A DNA stretch of 20,335 nt, from positions 1 to 20,335 of the forward strand of contig CAMLDZ010000054.1 of NCBI GenBank assembly GCA_946478985.1, given 5' to 3'. Positions 8,948 to 16,252 of this stretch are shown piece by piece. The notes beneath the pieces are model-generated. The model did not search any database. It was not told where the DNA came from and saw only the letters and a program-made list of their open reading frames with translations. The position numbers and the translations under genes are program-made. Within the stretch, counting starts at the first letter, position 1. Each line of letters begins with the position of its first letter. The DNA comes from an uncultured Solimonas sp. GTDB lineage: Bacteria > Pseudomonadota > Gammaproteobacteria > Nevskiales > Nevskiaceae.

Positions 8948-10195
8948 TTACTCATAGCGCAGCGCCTCCGCCGGATTGACGCGGGACGCACGCCAGGCCG
9001 GATACAGCGTCGACAGCAGGCCCAGCGCCAGCGACAGCGAGCCGATGCGGATCACATCGGAGAGCTTCAGCTCCGAAGGCAGATCGCTGATGTAGTAGAC
9101 ATCCGGCGCGAGGAACTGGTGATCAGTCAGCCGTTCGAGAATCGGCACCAGGGTTTCCACGTTCAGCGCCAGCAGCACGCCGCCGGTGACGCCGAGCAGC
9201 GTACCGACGAAGCCGATGATCGAGCCCTGCACCATGAAGATCGCCATGATCGAGCGCGGTGTCGCGCCAAGCGTGCGCAGGATGGCGATGTCGGCCTGCT
9301 TGTCCTGCACCACCATCACCAGCGTCGAGACGATGTTGAAGGCGGCGACGCCGACGATCAGCGAGAGGATGATGAACATCACCATCTTCTCGGTCTTCAC
9401 CGCGCGGAAGAAGTTGGCGTGGCTGCGCGTCCAGTCGGACACGTAGTAGAGGCCGGGCATGGAGTTGGCGAGATCGCGCGAGACGCGCGGCGCCTGGAAG
9501 AGATCGTGCAGCTTCAGCCGCACGCCGGTGACCGTATCCCCCATCCGCAGCAGCGCCTGCGCGTCCTGCAGGTTGATCAGTACCAGGCCGCGGTCGAACT
9601 CGTACATGCCGACGCGAAAGACACCGCTGACCGTGAAGCGGCGGAAGCGCGGCATCACGCCTGCCGGCGTCACCGAAGCCTGCGGGATCATCAGGTCGAC
9701 CTTGTCGCCGATCGAGGCGCCGAGCTGTTCGGCGAGCTCGATGCCGAGCACGATGTTGTACGAGCCCGGTGTCAGCGATTCGAAGCTGCCGGCCTTGATG
9801 TTCTGGCCGATCTCGGAAACCTTGTTCTCCTCGGCGGGAATCACGCCGCGCAGCATCGCACCGGACAGATCGCCGCCGACCTTCACCATGCCCTCGCCCT
9901 CGATATACGGCGCGTAGCCGGAGATCTCCGGATGTTTGGCCGCGGCTTCGCCGATCTGCTGCCAGTCCTCCAGGCCGCCGCGGATCGCCGAGATCGTCGC
10001 GTGCGAGGCCATGCCGAGGATGCGGGTGCGCAGTTCGCGCTCGAAGCCGTTCATCACCGACAGCACCGTGATCAGCGCAGTGACGCCGATGGCGATTCCG
10101 GCCATCGAGGCGGCGGAGATGAAGGAGATGAAGTGATTGCGCCGCTTGGCCCGCGTGTAGCGCAGGCCGGCGAACAGTTCGTAGGGGTTACGCAT
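8948..10195 (-). CDS. lolC: Lipoprotein-releasing system permease, LolC/LolE family
   Basis: This is the transmembrane partner of LolD. It has 415 residues from the ATG at 10195; a TTG nine bases upstream is possible but adds only MPP. The start MRNPYELFAGLRYTRAKRRNHFISFIS is a family hallmark, followed by the first helix (MAGIAIGVTALITVLSVMNGF) and the signature ERELRTRILGM. A large periplasmic domain spans about 50-260. Three FtsX-type C-terminal helices follow (VMFIILSLIVGVAAFNIVS, then ILRTLGATPRSIMAIFMVQGSIIGFVGTLLG, then a last one near 380-395), ending in PAWRASRVNPAEALRYE, also typical. Only one permease gene is present, unlike the lolC-lolD-lolE order of E. coli. It may act as a homodimer (LolF-like) or have a distant partner. 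The symbol lolC is provisional. Confidence 0.93.
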   Translation of the reverse strand: MRNPYELFAGLRYTRAKRRNHFISFISAASMAGIAIGVTALITVLSVMNGFERELRTRILGMASHATISAIRGGLEDWQQIGEAAAKHPEISGYAPYIEGEGMVKVGGDLSGAMLRGVIPAEENKVSEIGQNIKAGSFESLTPGSYNIVLGIELAEQLGASIGDKVDLMIPQASVTPAGVMPRFRRFTVSGVFRVGMYEFDRGLVLINLQDAQALLRMGDTVTGVRLKLHDLFQAPRVSRDLANSMPGLYYVSDWTRSHANFFRAVKTEKMVMFIILSLIVGVAAFNIVSTLVMVVQDKQADIAILRTLGATPRSIMAIFMVQGSIIGFVGTLLGVTGGVLLALNVETLVPILERLTDHQFLAPDVYYISDLPSELKLSDVIRIGSLSLALGLLSTLYPAWRASRVNPAEALRYE

Positions 10196-10216
10196 GGGCG
10201 GCAATTAGACCACAGA

Positions 10217-10231
10217 GCCGGCGCTTCCGGC
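10217..10231 (-). terminator. Weak hairpin downstream of the NorF-like gene
   Basis: GCCGG (10217-10221) and CCGGC (10227-10231) form a 5-bp GC stem with a 5-base loop. It lies between the NorF-like stop and the lolC start. There is no T-run, so termination is only a possibility; the 77-base gap must also hold any separate lolC promoter, which I cannot identify. Confidence 0.25.
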
Positions 10232-10272
10232 CCGACCGCCCATGCGCAACCAAACAGCCGATAAGACAGTGT

Positions 10273-10548
10273 CTACAGCAGCCCGGCGCTGTTCAGATAG
10301 AAGCCGATGATCAGCGCGGCGACGCCGACCGGCCAGGCTTCGAAGAACAGCCGGGCCGGCAGCGGCGCGTGGCCCACTTCCATGAAGTGGATGATCACCA
10401 GCCGCACCTTGAACGAGGCCAGCAGGAAGGTCGCGACCGTCGCCGTCACCGGCGAGAAGGCGTCCTTGGACAGCCACCAGGTCGTCGCGATGGTAATCGC
10501 CATCAGCACCAACCAGATCAGGCTGGTCGGTCGAGTCAGCAGATGCAT
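10273..10548 (-). CDS. NorF / prokaryotic cytochrome oxidase subunit IV family protein
   Basis: This 91-residue membrane protein has three helices (about 8-26, 32-52 and 68-88). The stretch LLASFKVRLVIIHFMEVGHAP is the hallmark of the COX4_pro/NorF family, where a Lys-Val/Ala-Arg-Leu-Val segment is followed by FME and a HAP turn. These small subunits sit beside subunit III-like NorE or in haem-copper oxidases. It starts three bases after the stop of the NorE-like gene, so the two are surely co-transcribed. No catalytic subunit I, subunit II or norCB is in the window. Its partner may be the upstream six-helix protein or an oxidase encoded elsewhere. Confidence 0.88.
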   Translation of the reverse strand: MHLLTRPTSLIWLVLMAITIATTWWLSKDAFSPVTATVATFLLASFKVRLVIIHFMEVGHAPLPARLFFEAWPVGVAALIIGFYLNSAGLL

Positions 10549-10551
10549 GGA

Positions 10552-11127
10552 TTACCTCAGCAGGTAGAGCAGCGGGAACAGGATGATCCAGAGCAGATCG
10601 ACCATGTGCCAGTAGGTCGCGCCCGACTCCAGGCCGATGCAGTTGCCGTTGGTATACGCCCCTGCCCGCGCGCGCAGCAGCAGCACCGTCAGCACCACGC
10701 TGCCACCGACGACGTGCATCAGGTGAATGCCCGTCAACGCGAAATAGAACATGAAGAAGTCGTTGGCGAGCAGCGACCAGTCGCCGATCAGCTTCTGCGC
10801 GTACTCGAAGATCTTCAGCACGCCGAACGCGCCGCCACAGGCCAGGCCCAGCGCCAGCCAGCGCACCAGCTCGGCCTGCCGCCCCGCCCGCGCGGACTGC
10901 ACGGCCAGCGCGACGAACCACGAGCTGGTCAGCAGGATCAGCGTGTTGATGCCGCCGATCGTGGCATTGAGCAGGTGCGAGGACTCATTGAACAGCGCCG
11001 TATCCTTGGCGCGTTCCTGCATGAACGATGCGAACAGGATGGCGAAGAAGAAGATATCCGCGCCTACGAAAACCCAGACGCCTTCCACTCCTGGAAGACG
11101 TCTGGGCACAGCTGTCGTTGCTTGCAT
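10552..11127 (-). CDS. NorE / cytochrome c oxidase subunit III family protein
   Basis: The 191-residue product has five predicted helices and clear CoxIII/NorE motifs: VEGVWVFVGADIFFFAILFASF near the start, FFMFYFALTGIHLMHVVGG (about 124-142), and GATYWHMVDLLWIILFPLLYLL at the end, where subunit III has its conserved W-H-x-V/M-D motif. It lacks the first two helices of canonical seven-helix CoxIII, as NorE proteins do. The ATG at 11127 is chosen because homology begins within 12 residues; the open frame further upstream overlaps the preceding gene. It lies 11 bases after the six-helix protein and 3 bases before the NorF-like gene. In NorE systems the role is accessory to nitric oxide reductase; here the role is unknown. 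Confidence 0.88.
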   Translation of the reverse strand: MQATTAVPRRLPGVEGVWVFVGADIFFFAILFASFMQERAKDTALFNESSHLLNATIGGINTLILLTSSWFVALAVQSARAGRQAELVRWLALGLACGGAFGVLKIFEYAQKLIGDWSLLANDFFMFYFALTGIHLMHVVGGSVVLTVLLLRARAGAYTNGNCIGLESGATYWHMVDLLWIILFPLLYLLR

Positions 11128-11138
11128 GTCGGAATCGA

Positions 11139-11918
11139 TTACCGGGCCGTTGCGACGCCCGCCACCGTAGCACCCTTGGCCGGAGCCGGCACGATGCCCA
11201 TGTCTTCCTGGCGGATGCGCTCGACGCCCTTGATGACGTAGAACGACAGCGTCAGCAGCCAGATGTACCAGGTCGGGAACGCGACCCAGAAGTTGAACAG
11301 GCCATTCCAGGCGAACGGACCGGTCTTGAAGAACGGAATCAGGCTGACCGGGAAGAACGAAATGCAGGTGACGTAGCCCCACCACGACACCCAGGCCGGC
11401 ACCAGCTTCTGCGGACGCTTGTCGCGCAGGAATGCGGTGCTGGCGGCGAAGATCTGCATCGTCGTCACCATGTAGGCGAGGTCGATGATCATCCAGCCCA
11501 TGTGATGCAGCAGATGGACGATTTCCGGCGTCAGGATCGGCGCTTCCAGCGCAGCGGCCAGCCACATGCCGCAGGCAACGATGATCGGGCAGCAGGTGAT
11601 CGTCGCGCCGCACATCTCCAGATTGGCGAGCAGGCTGGCCTCGCCGTCGACACGGCGGATCAGCGCCGAGACGGCCGTGCCGAACGACATGTAGAAGGCG
11701 CCGGCGACGATGCAGATCGACATGCCGATCTTGATCGCCATGCCGTTCTCAAGGTAATGCTGATAGATGCGCGCCGCATCCCAGTCCGGGCTCACCGGCG
11801 GAAAATTCTTGGCCAGCACGCCCCACAGGAAGAAAAACAGAGCAAGGAAAATAGGACCGCTCCAGGCGAGCAGTTTCCACATGCCGTAATCGTTGAATCC
11901 AGATAATTTTTTGTCCAT
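11139..11918 (-). CDS. Unrecognised six-helix inner-membrane protein
   Basis: I do not recognise this 259-residue protein. It has about six hydrophobic helices (14-36, 60-86, 102-124, 130-160, 172-196 and 206-232) and is very rich in Trp, Phe and Tyr. Notable residues are a Cys cluster in helix three (C103, C109, C110, C116), a histidine group VHLLHHMGW (H135, H138, H139) opening helix four, and an aromatic final pair (FAWNGLFNFWVAFPTWYIWLL). Position and helix count might suggest a partner for the oxidase-like subunits, but it has no HCO subunit I signature. The ATG at 11918 has an excellent AAAGGAG six bases upstream, the best ribosome-binding site in the window. First gene of a three-gene operon, divergent from an AraC-type regulator. 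Confidence 0.8.
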   Translation of the reverse strand: MDKKLSGFNDYGMWKLLAWSGPIFLALFFFLWGVLAKNFPPVSPDWDAARIYQHYLENGMAIKIGMSICIVAGAFYMSFGTAVSALIRRVDGEASLLANLEMCGATITCCPIIVACGMWLAAALEAPILTPEIVHLLHHMGWMIIDLAYMVTTMQIFAASTAFLRDKRPQKLVPAWVSWWGYVTCISFFPVSLIPFFKTGPFAWNGLFNFWVAFPTWYIWLLTLSFYVIKGVERIRQEDMGIVPAPAKGATVAGVATAR

Positions 11919-12097
11919 TGCGATCTCCTTTGATTCGATAGCTCTTGCGGGGCACTACCCGGCGCAAGGGATCGCGCAGGAGCGTACCTATCGTCAATTG
12001 TGTACTTACGCCACAATTTGCGCTATCGGGATCGTCTAGCCGTCTTGGCAGGATTGTCCAGAAAGCGGCGTCAATAGAAACGTCAGCAGGAGTCCAT
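11919..12097. promoter_or_regulatory. Divergent control region between membrane operon and araC-type gene
   Basis: These 179 bases are less GC-rich than their surroundings. On the leftward strand TTGACG (11997-11992) is a good -35 match, but the expected -10 at 17-base spacing (CGATCC) is poor, as in activator-dependent promoters. The leftward Shine-Dalgarno is AAAGGAG at 11931-11925. The rightward one is AGGAG at 12088-12092. The inverted repeat listed separately overlaps the -35 box. Confidence 0.55.
11995..12019. promoter_or_regulatory. Inverted repeat, candidate operator
   Basis: CAATTGTG (11995-12002) and CACAATTT (12012-12019) are inverted with 7 of 8 positions matching, separated by 9 bases. 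The centre-to-centre distance is 17 bases, suited to a dimeric regulator. It overlaps the candidate leftward -35 box. AraC proteins often prefer direct repeats, so another regulator is possible. Confidence 0.45.
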
Positions 12098-13033
12098 GTG
12101 CAAGCGCACGTACATCGCACACGCGAGAAAGCCGTAGAGGCCTTCAAATCTGCATTCCGGATCGCCCCGGAGATCGAGCGCGATTCCACCGTCCACGGTG
12201 GCATCGGCCTCTACCTGTGGACGACGCCGCCGATCCGCGAATTCTCGCTGCCGGCCATGGATGAAACCGTGCTGTCGCTGCATCTGGGTGGCTCGCGCCA
12301 GGTCCGCCAGATCACCGCCGACGGGCTGTCGGCGACCTGCTCGCTGCCGGGCAAGCTGACCCTGCTGCCGGCGCGTAAGCGTTCAGCGTTCCGCACCGAC
12401 GGCAGCGTGCGCATGCTCAGCGTGCATTTTCCTGAACCGCTCCCGGCGCCGCCGGGACAGCAGCCGCTGAGCCTGGCCCACACCGAGGTGCGCTTCGCTT
12501 TCCGCGACGACTTCCTCAGTGCCGGCGCGCAGGCGCTGCTGCGCGCCGCCGCCCTTGCGCCGGCGCAGCGCGGCAGCTACTTCGACAGCCTGGTCGAAGC
12601 GATGGTCCAGCACCTGCGGGTCTACATGAGCGCCGAGGCCAGCAGTGCGGCGGACAGCTTGCCGGAGGGCTGCTTCGACATCCCGCTCGGCAGGATCTCG
12701 GTGGCGGACGTGCAGCGGTATATCGATGCCAGGCTGGCGCACAAGATCAGCCTGGCCGAACTGGCCGAACGCGCCGGTATCAGCCGCGCCTGGTTCGCGC
12801 ACAACTTCAAGCTCGGCACCGGCATGTCACCGCACCAGTTCCTCAACAGGCGGCGCGTCAGCGCCGCCTGCCGGCTGCTGCTCGACACCCGGCTCGATCT
12901 GCTGACGATCTCGCACGAGGTTGGCTTCTCCAGCCAGTCACACTTCACCAGCGTGTTTCGCGCCCAGCTCGGCTGCACCCCGGGCCAGTACCGCGACAGC
13001 GGCGGCCGCGACGAGGTGGCCCCGGCCCCATAA
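12098..13033 (+). CDS. AraC-family transcriptional regulator
   Basis: The 311-residue protein has a two-part layout: an N-terminal sensing domain of about 190 residues with no named ligand motif, and a C-terminal AraC/HTH_18 DNA-binding domain (about 202-300). That domain shows the first helix-turn-helix SLAELAERAGISRAWFAHNFK, the linker GMSPHQFLNRRRV, and the second helix-turn-helix ISHEVGFSSQSHFTSVFRAQLGCTPGQYR. I choose the GTG at 12098 because AGGAG precedes it at 5-base spacing. The upstream frame back to 11945 would run through the operator and promoter region and has no family character. The gene diverges from the membrane operon, which is its most likely target, and runs toward the terminator of the DUF1329 operon. 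Confidence 0.9.
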   Translation: MQAHVHRTREKAVEAFKSAFRIAPEIERDSTVHGGIGLYLWTTPPIREFSLPAMDETVLSLHLGGSRQVRQITADGLSATCSLPGKLTLLPARKRSAFRTDGSVRMLSVHFPEPLPAPPGQQPLSLAHTEVRFAFRDDFLSAGAQALLRAAALAPAQRGSYFDSLVEAMVQHLRVYMSAEASSAADSLPEGCFDIPLGRISVADVQRYIDARLAHKISLAELAERAGISRAWFAHNFKLGTGMSPHQFLNRRRVSAACRLLLDTRLDLLTISHEVGFSSQSHFTSVFRAQLGCTPGQYRDSGGRDEVAPAP

Positions 13034-13065
13034 AAATCACCGCGCATCGACAGTGCGATGCGCGG
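13034..13065 (-). terminator. Intrinsic terminator of the DUF1329/RND operon
   Basis: CCGCGCATCG (13040-13049), loop ACAGTG, and the exact complement CGATGCGCGG (13056-13065) form a perfect 10-bp stem. On the leftward transcript the stem is followed by TGATTTTTA, giving the T-run of a rho-independent terminator 30 bases after the last operon gene. For the rightward araC-type transcript it lies just after the stop codon but lacks a T-run. Confidence 0.8.
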
Positions 13066-13094
13066 CGTACGAGCAAAGCGGTCCTGTTTGAGAG

Positions 13095-13628
13095 TCAGCT
13101 TGCGTCGCGGATCAGCGTCTCGACCTCGGGCAGGCCGGGCTCCCAGCCCTGCGGGCTCAGCCAGGCGCGTTCGCGCTGCAGCTGCTCGCGGGCATGTTCC
13201 AGCACGGCGGCCTGGATCGCGCGCAGGCGCTCGCCTTCGGCACTCGCGCTGACAGCAGTGACCACGGCCCCCACCCGGTCGCGCAATTCCAGGTTGGCAT
13301 CCTCCAGTTCCAGGGGCTCGGCCTGCGCACGCTGCAGCACATCCCTGCTCCTGGCATTGCTGGCGGCCAGCGCGGCCAGTGCCGGCGCCGCTTGCGGCAG
13401 GTCCGCCGCCCGCTGCTGCAGGGTATCGGCCAACGCGGCAAGAGAGGCAAGATCGTGGCATTCATAGCGATAGCGCAGCGGCGCGCGCTTGAGCACCAGG
13501 TGCAGCGTGCCGATCGCCAGCTGCATCTGTTCCTGCGCGAGCTTGTTGGCCGGGTCCAGCGCTGGCAGCACCACATCGCTGAGCGCCTTGATGACGGTCT
13601 GGATCTGGAATTCGGGACGCAGGTCCAT
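13095..13628 (-). CDS. Unrecognised helical protein coupled to the phosphotransferase
   Basis: I do not recognise this 177-residue protein. It is almost entirely Ala/Leu/Glu/Arg-rich helix without a signal peptide or membrane span, so it should be a cytoplasmic, possibly four-helix-type protein. Its start MDLRPEFQIQTVIKALSDVVLPALDP is the most distinctive part, with an Asn-Lys-Leu-Ala-Gln-Glu-Gln-Met segment close behind. The ATG shares one base with the phosphotransferase stop (TGATG), a classic coupling arrangement that implies stoichiometric production and perhaps a complex. It is the last gene before the terminator. An accessory or regulatory subunit of the kinase is my inference. Confidence 0.75.
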   Translation of the reverse strand: MDLRPEFQIQTVIKALSDVVLPALDPANKLAQEQMQLAIGTLHLVLKRAPLRYRYECHDLASLAALADTLQQRAADLPQAAPALAALAASNARSRDVLQRAQAEPLELEDANLELRDRVGAVVTAVSASAEGERLRAIQAAVLEHAREQLQRERAWLSPQGWEPGLPEVETLIRDAS

Positions 13629-14824
13629 CAGAGCACCTCCTCGAGCTGCACCCGGAGCTCTTCGAGCAGGGTGTATGAAATGCCGGCCAGCCAGGCCACC
13701 AGCACGTCCTGGTGGGTCTTGCCGTTGCGCGGCGCGCGGTAGCCGGTGGCCAGGGTGATGGCGATGCCCTTGTAGTTGTTGAGCACCTCGTAGTACTTGA
13801 GCGTCCTGGCATTGACCTTCAGGCCGGAGCGCCGCTCGTATTCCTCGAAGAAGCGCTCGCGCGGCATGAAGCCGCCGACCAGGAAGGTCTTCTGGTCTTC
13901 GGCGTAGTGGCCGAAGATGGTCTTGGTCGCCCAGGAAATATCTTCGTGGCGATCGCCCAGGTAACCCAGCTCCCAATCCAGCCAGGCCGAAATGCGGCTG
14001 TCATGCTCGGTGAACAGGAAGTTGCCGACCCGATAATCGCCATGCACCAGCGAGACGTGATCGACCGGCGGCATGTTGCGGCGCAGCCAGCCCATCGCCA
14101 GCCGCATCAGCGGTACGTCCTCGTGGGCATCCTCTTCCCAGATGCGCTCCCAGTGGTTGAGGTTCCACTCCAGCGCCTGCGTGCCGGGCGCCGGCTTGTC
14201 GAAGGCGCCCAGATCGGCCTGCCGCCAGTCGAAACTGTGCAAGGTCGCCAGATGGCCGACGAACTGCAGGCCCAGCGGCTCGCGCAGTGGCGGCGGAATG
14301 AAGGTGCCGACACCGGTGACATGGCTGCTCGACAGGGTCGGCTTGGCGACGCCCTCGGCGAAGCCGTAGATGATCGCCGGATACGGCAGGAATTCGCCGC
14401 TGGCGTCGATCCAGTAGGTCGGCGGCACGGGCAGCACGCCTTCCATCGCCTTGATCAGCTGGAACTCGCGCAGGCGGCTGGTTTCGGAAATCGATTCCGA
14501 CGGTTCCATGCGCAGCACCATCGGCGTCGCCGACGCGCCGGCACCCGGCTGATTCCAGCGCAGTACGAACGCCATCTGCAGCTTCGACGCGCCGCCGGAC
14601 AGCCAGCGTGCCTCGGTGATCTCGAACGGTTCGCGCAGCTGGCTTTGCAACAGCTTCTGCGTGCCTTCGACCAGGCTGTTCAGCGTTACCGGCGTATAGG
14701 GCGGCCCGCTGCGACGACGCAGTTTGCGCGTCAGCACGCGATCAATCTCGGTCTCGCAGGGCAGCCGCTTGCGGATCGATTCGATCCAGGCGTCCGAAGG
14801 ACGGTTCTTGTCGACGATGGACAT
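13628..14824 (-). CDS. APH-fold phosphotransferase family protein (acyl-CoA-linked type)
   Basis: The 398-residue cytoplasmic protein has the aminoglycoside-phosphotransferase/choline-kinase fold. The N-lobe includes ARWLSGGASKLQMAFVLRW (nucleotide loop, about 73-90) and MVLRMEPSE. The catalytic loop is LVHGDYRVGNFLF with HGDYRVGN at 261-268, and the metal loop is AWLDWELGYLGDRHEDISW (D283-x-E285). The loop pattern resembles the kinase domain of ACAD10/ACAD11 more than resistance enzymes; human ACAD11 phosphorylates 4-hydroxyacyl-CoAs. A hydroxylated acyl substrate is therefore a reasonable inference, not shown. AAGGAG lies 11 bases upstream of the ATG, a little far. Upstream is DUF1329, with a small CGCTC/GAGCG hairpin at 14854-14868 in the 77-base gap; downstream is the coupled helical protein. 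Confidence 0.88.
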   Translation of the reverse strand: MSIVDKNRPSDAWIESIRKRLPCETEIDRVLTRKLRRRSGPPYTPVTLNSLVEGTQKLLQSQLREPFEITEARWLSGGASKLQMAFVLRWNQPGAGASATPMVLRMEPSESISETSRLREFQLIKAMEGVLPVPPTYWIDASGEFLPYPAIIYGFAEGVAKPTLSSSHVTGVGTFIPPPLREPLGLQFVGHLATLHSFDWRQADLGAFDKPAPGTQALEWNLNHWERIWEEDAHEDVPLMRLAMGWLRRNMPPVDHVSLVHGDYRVGNFLFTEHDSRISAWLDWELGYLGDRHEDISWATKTIFGHYAEDQKTFLVGGFMPRERFFEEYERRSGLKVNARTLKYYEVLNNYKGIAITLATGYRAPRNGKTHQDVLVAWLAGISYTLLEELRVQLEEVL

Positions 14825-14901
14825 CGCGGGTCTGTCTCCTTGGTATGTAGTCGCGCTCTTTCCGAGCGTCGTCTTGCAGCAATAGCACGCCTGCGGGCGG
14901 C

Positions 14902-16230
14902 TCAGTTACCGCCCCGGCGACGCAAGGCATCCGGATTGAAATCGGCCATCCGCCCCTTGACGCCGAACACCCAGGGACGGCGGATTTCGTTGTCGAGTCC
15001 GGTCAGCACATAGGCGCCGCTATGGAAGTCCTGCCACAGCTCGAAGCGGTACCAGGGCACTTGCGCGTCGTAGTACTGGACCAGGCCATGAATGCCGCCG
15101 CGCCACAGCTCGCCGCGCGAGTCGTAGGCATCGTCGAGCAGCACCGACCAGCTGTCCTCGTCCAGATAGAACGTGCGTCGCGCATAGATGTGCGAGACAC
15201 CCGACTTGAGCGTGGCCTCGACCACCCAGACGCGATGCAGTTCGTAACGCATGAACTCGGCGGCCGGCGTGTGGCGCTGGACGATGCGCGCGTACGGCGT
15301 CTTTTTGTCGGCGATCGCATAGCCGTTATACGCGACGTACAGCTCGCGCTTGCCGATCAGCTTCCAGTCGTAGCGGTCCGGTGCGCCGTTGTAGCCGTCG
15401 TACTGATCGACGATCGCCAGGCCGTCGGAGCCGTTCTGCGCGTTGTCGTAGGCCAGATCGGGGGCGCGCCGGACGCGACGCTGGCCGGCGTTGTAGATCC
15501 ATGCGCGGCGCGACTCCCGCGCCTGATCGACCGGCTCGTGCACCAGGAAATAGGTGCCGATCAGATCGGCCGGGCCGGTGAACCAGCCAAGGAACGAGAA
15601 CAGCCGGTTCTCGACGCGCTGATCGAAGTTCTCGTCATAGATGCGCTGTTCGCGAAAGCCGACCTTCATGTAGTCGCCATTCGGCCGCACCGGAAACGAG
15701 TGGAACTCGCGCTCGATGCCGCCGCCGAGGTAGCGCACCAGATGATTCCAGATCGCTTCGAGCCCGTTGCGAGGCTGCGCGAATGGAATGGTAGAACCCG
15801 ACAGCGATTGGATGGCGCCGCCGTCGAGCGTCACACCGTCGGCCTGCGCAGCAGCGCGATCGAGCACCGCCTGCGGATAGGCGGCGCTGCGATGCGCCGG
15901 ATAGACCGGCATCGCGAAGCCCGGAACCTTGGCCAACGCACGCTGCAGGCCTGGACTCAGATGCTCCTGATACTGTGCAGCGTTGGCCGCGGTGATCGTG
16001 AACAGCGGTTTCTCGCCGCCATACGGATCGACGTAGCCTTGCTCCGCGCTCCAGCCGGAGGGCGGCTGGCGCAGGCCGCCGGTCCATGCCGGGATCGTGC
16101 CGTCGGCGTTGCCGGCACGCTCGGCGCCAACCGGCGTCAGTGTCTCCGGCAGCGCCGCGCTGGCGGCGACTGGCAACACCAGTATCGCCACCAGCAGCAC
16201 ACCCGCGCAGCGGCGCCGGATCGGGCCCAT
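14902..16230 (-). CDS. DUF1329 family periplasmic/outer-membrane protein
   Basis: The 442-residue protein opens with a Sec signal peptide (MGPIRRRC, hydrophobic stretch, ASA-ALPE, cleavage near 25-26). No lipobox is present. The mature start LTPVGAERAGNADGTIPAWTGGL is a DUF1329 hallmark, as are WNHLVRYLGGG, RRVRRAPDLAYDN, MRYELHRVWVVEATLK and RRTFYLDEDSW. DUF1329 is related in fold to the LolA/LolB lipoprotein-carrier group, a half-barrel that holds acyl chains. The ATG at 16230 lies 22 bases after the RND stop; a start near 16323 would overlap the RND gene and destroy the signal peptide. The right-hand DUF1329 shares blocks such as MRYELHRVWVV but is clearly diverged, so this is a paralogue pair serving one transporter. 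Confidence 0.92.
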   Translation of the reverse strand: MGPIRRRCAGVLLVAILVLPVAASAALPETLTPVGAERAGNADGTIPAWTGGLRQPPSGWSAEQGYVDPYGGEKPLFTITAANAAQYQEHLSPGLQRALAKVPGFAMPVYPAHRSAAYPQAVLDRAAAQADGVTLDGGAIQSLSGSTIPFAQPRNGLEAIWNHLVRYLGGGIEREFHSFPVRPNGDYMKVGFREQRIYDENFDQRVENRLFSFLGWFTGPADLIGTYFLVHEPVDQARESRRAWIYNAGQRRVRRAPDLAYDNAQNGSDGLAIVDQYDGYNGAPDRYDWKLIGKRELYVAYNGYAIADKKTPYARIVQRHTPAAEFMRYELHRVWVVEATLKSGVSHIYARRTFYLDEDSWSVLLDDAYDSRGELWRGGIHGLVQYYDAQVPWYRFELWQDFHSGAYVLTGLDNEIRRPWVFGVKGRMADFNPDALRRRGGN

Positions 16231-16252
16231 CAGCCTGCCCGCGGGCGCGATC

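Noticed and set aside
10273..11127. A nitric oxide reductase (nor) operon
   Set aside because: Only NorE- and NorF-like accessory subunits are present; norC, norB, norQ and norD are absent from the window.
13628..14824. Aminoglycoside resistance gene
   Set aside because: The fold is shared, but length, motif details and operon context fit the acyl-CoA-linked phosphotransferase family; there is no sign of mobile DNA.
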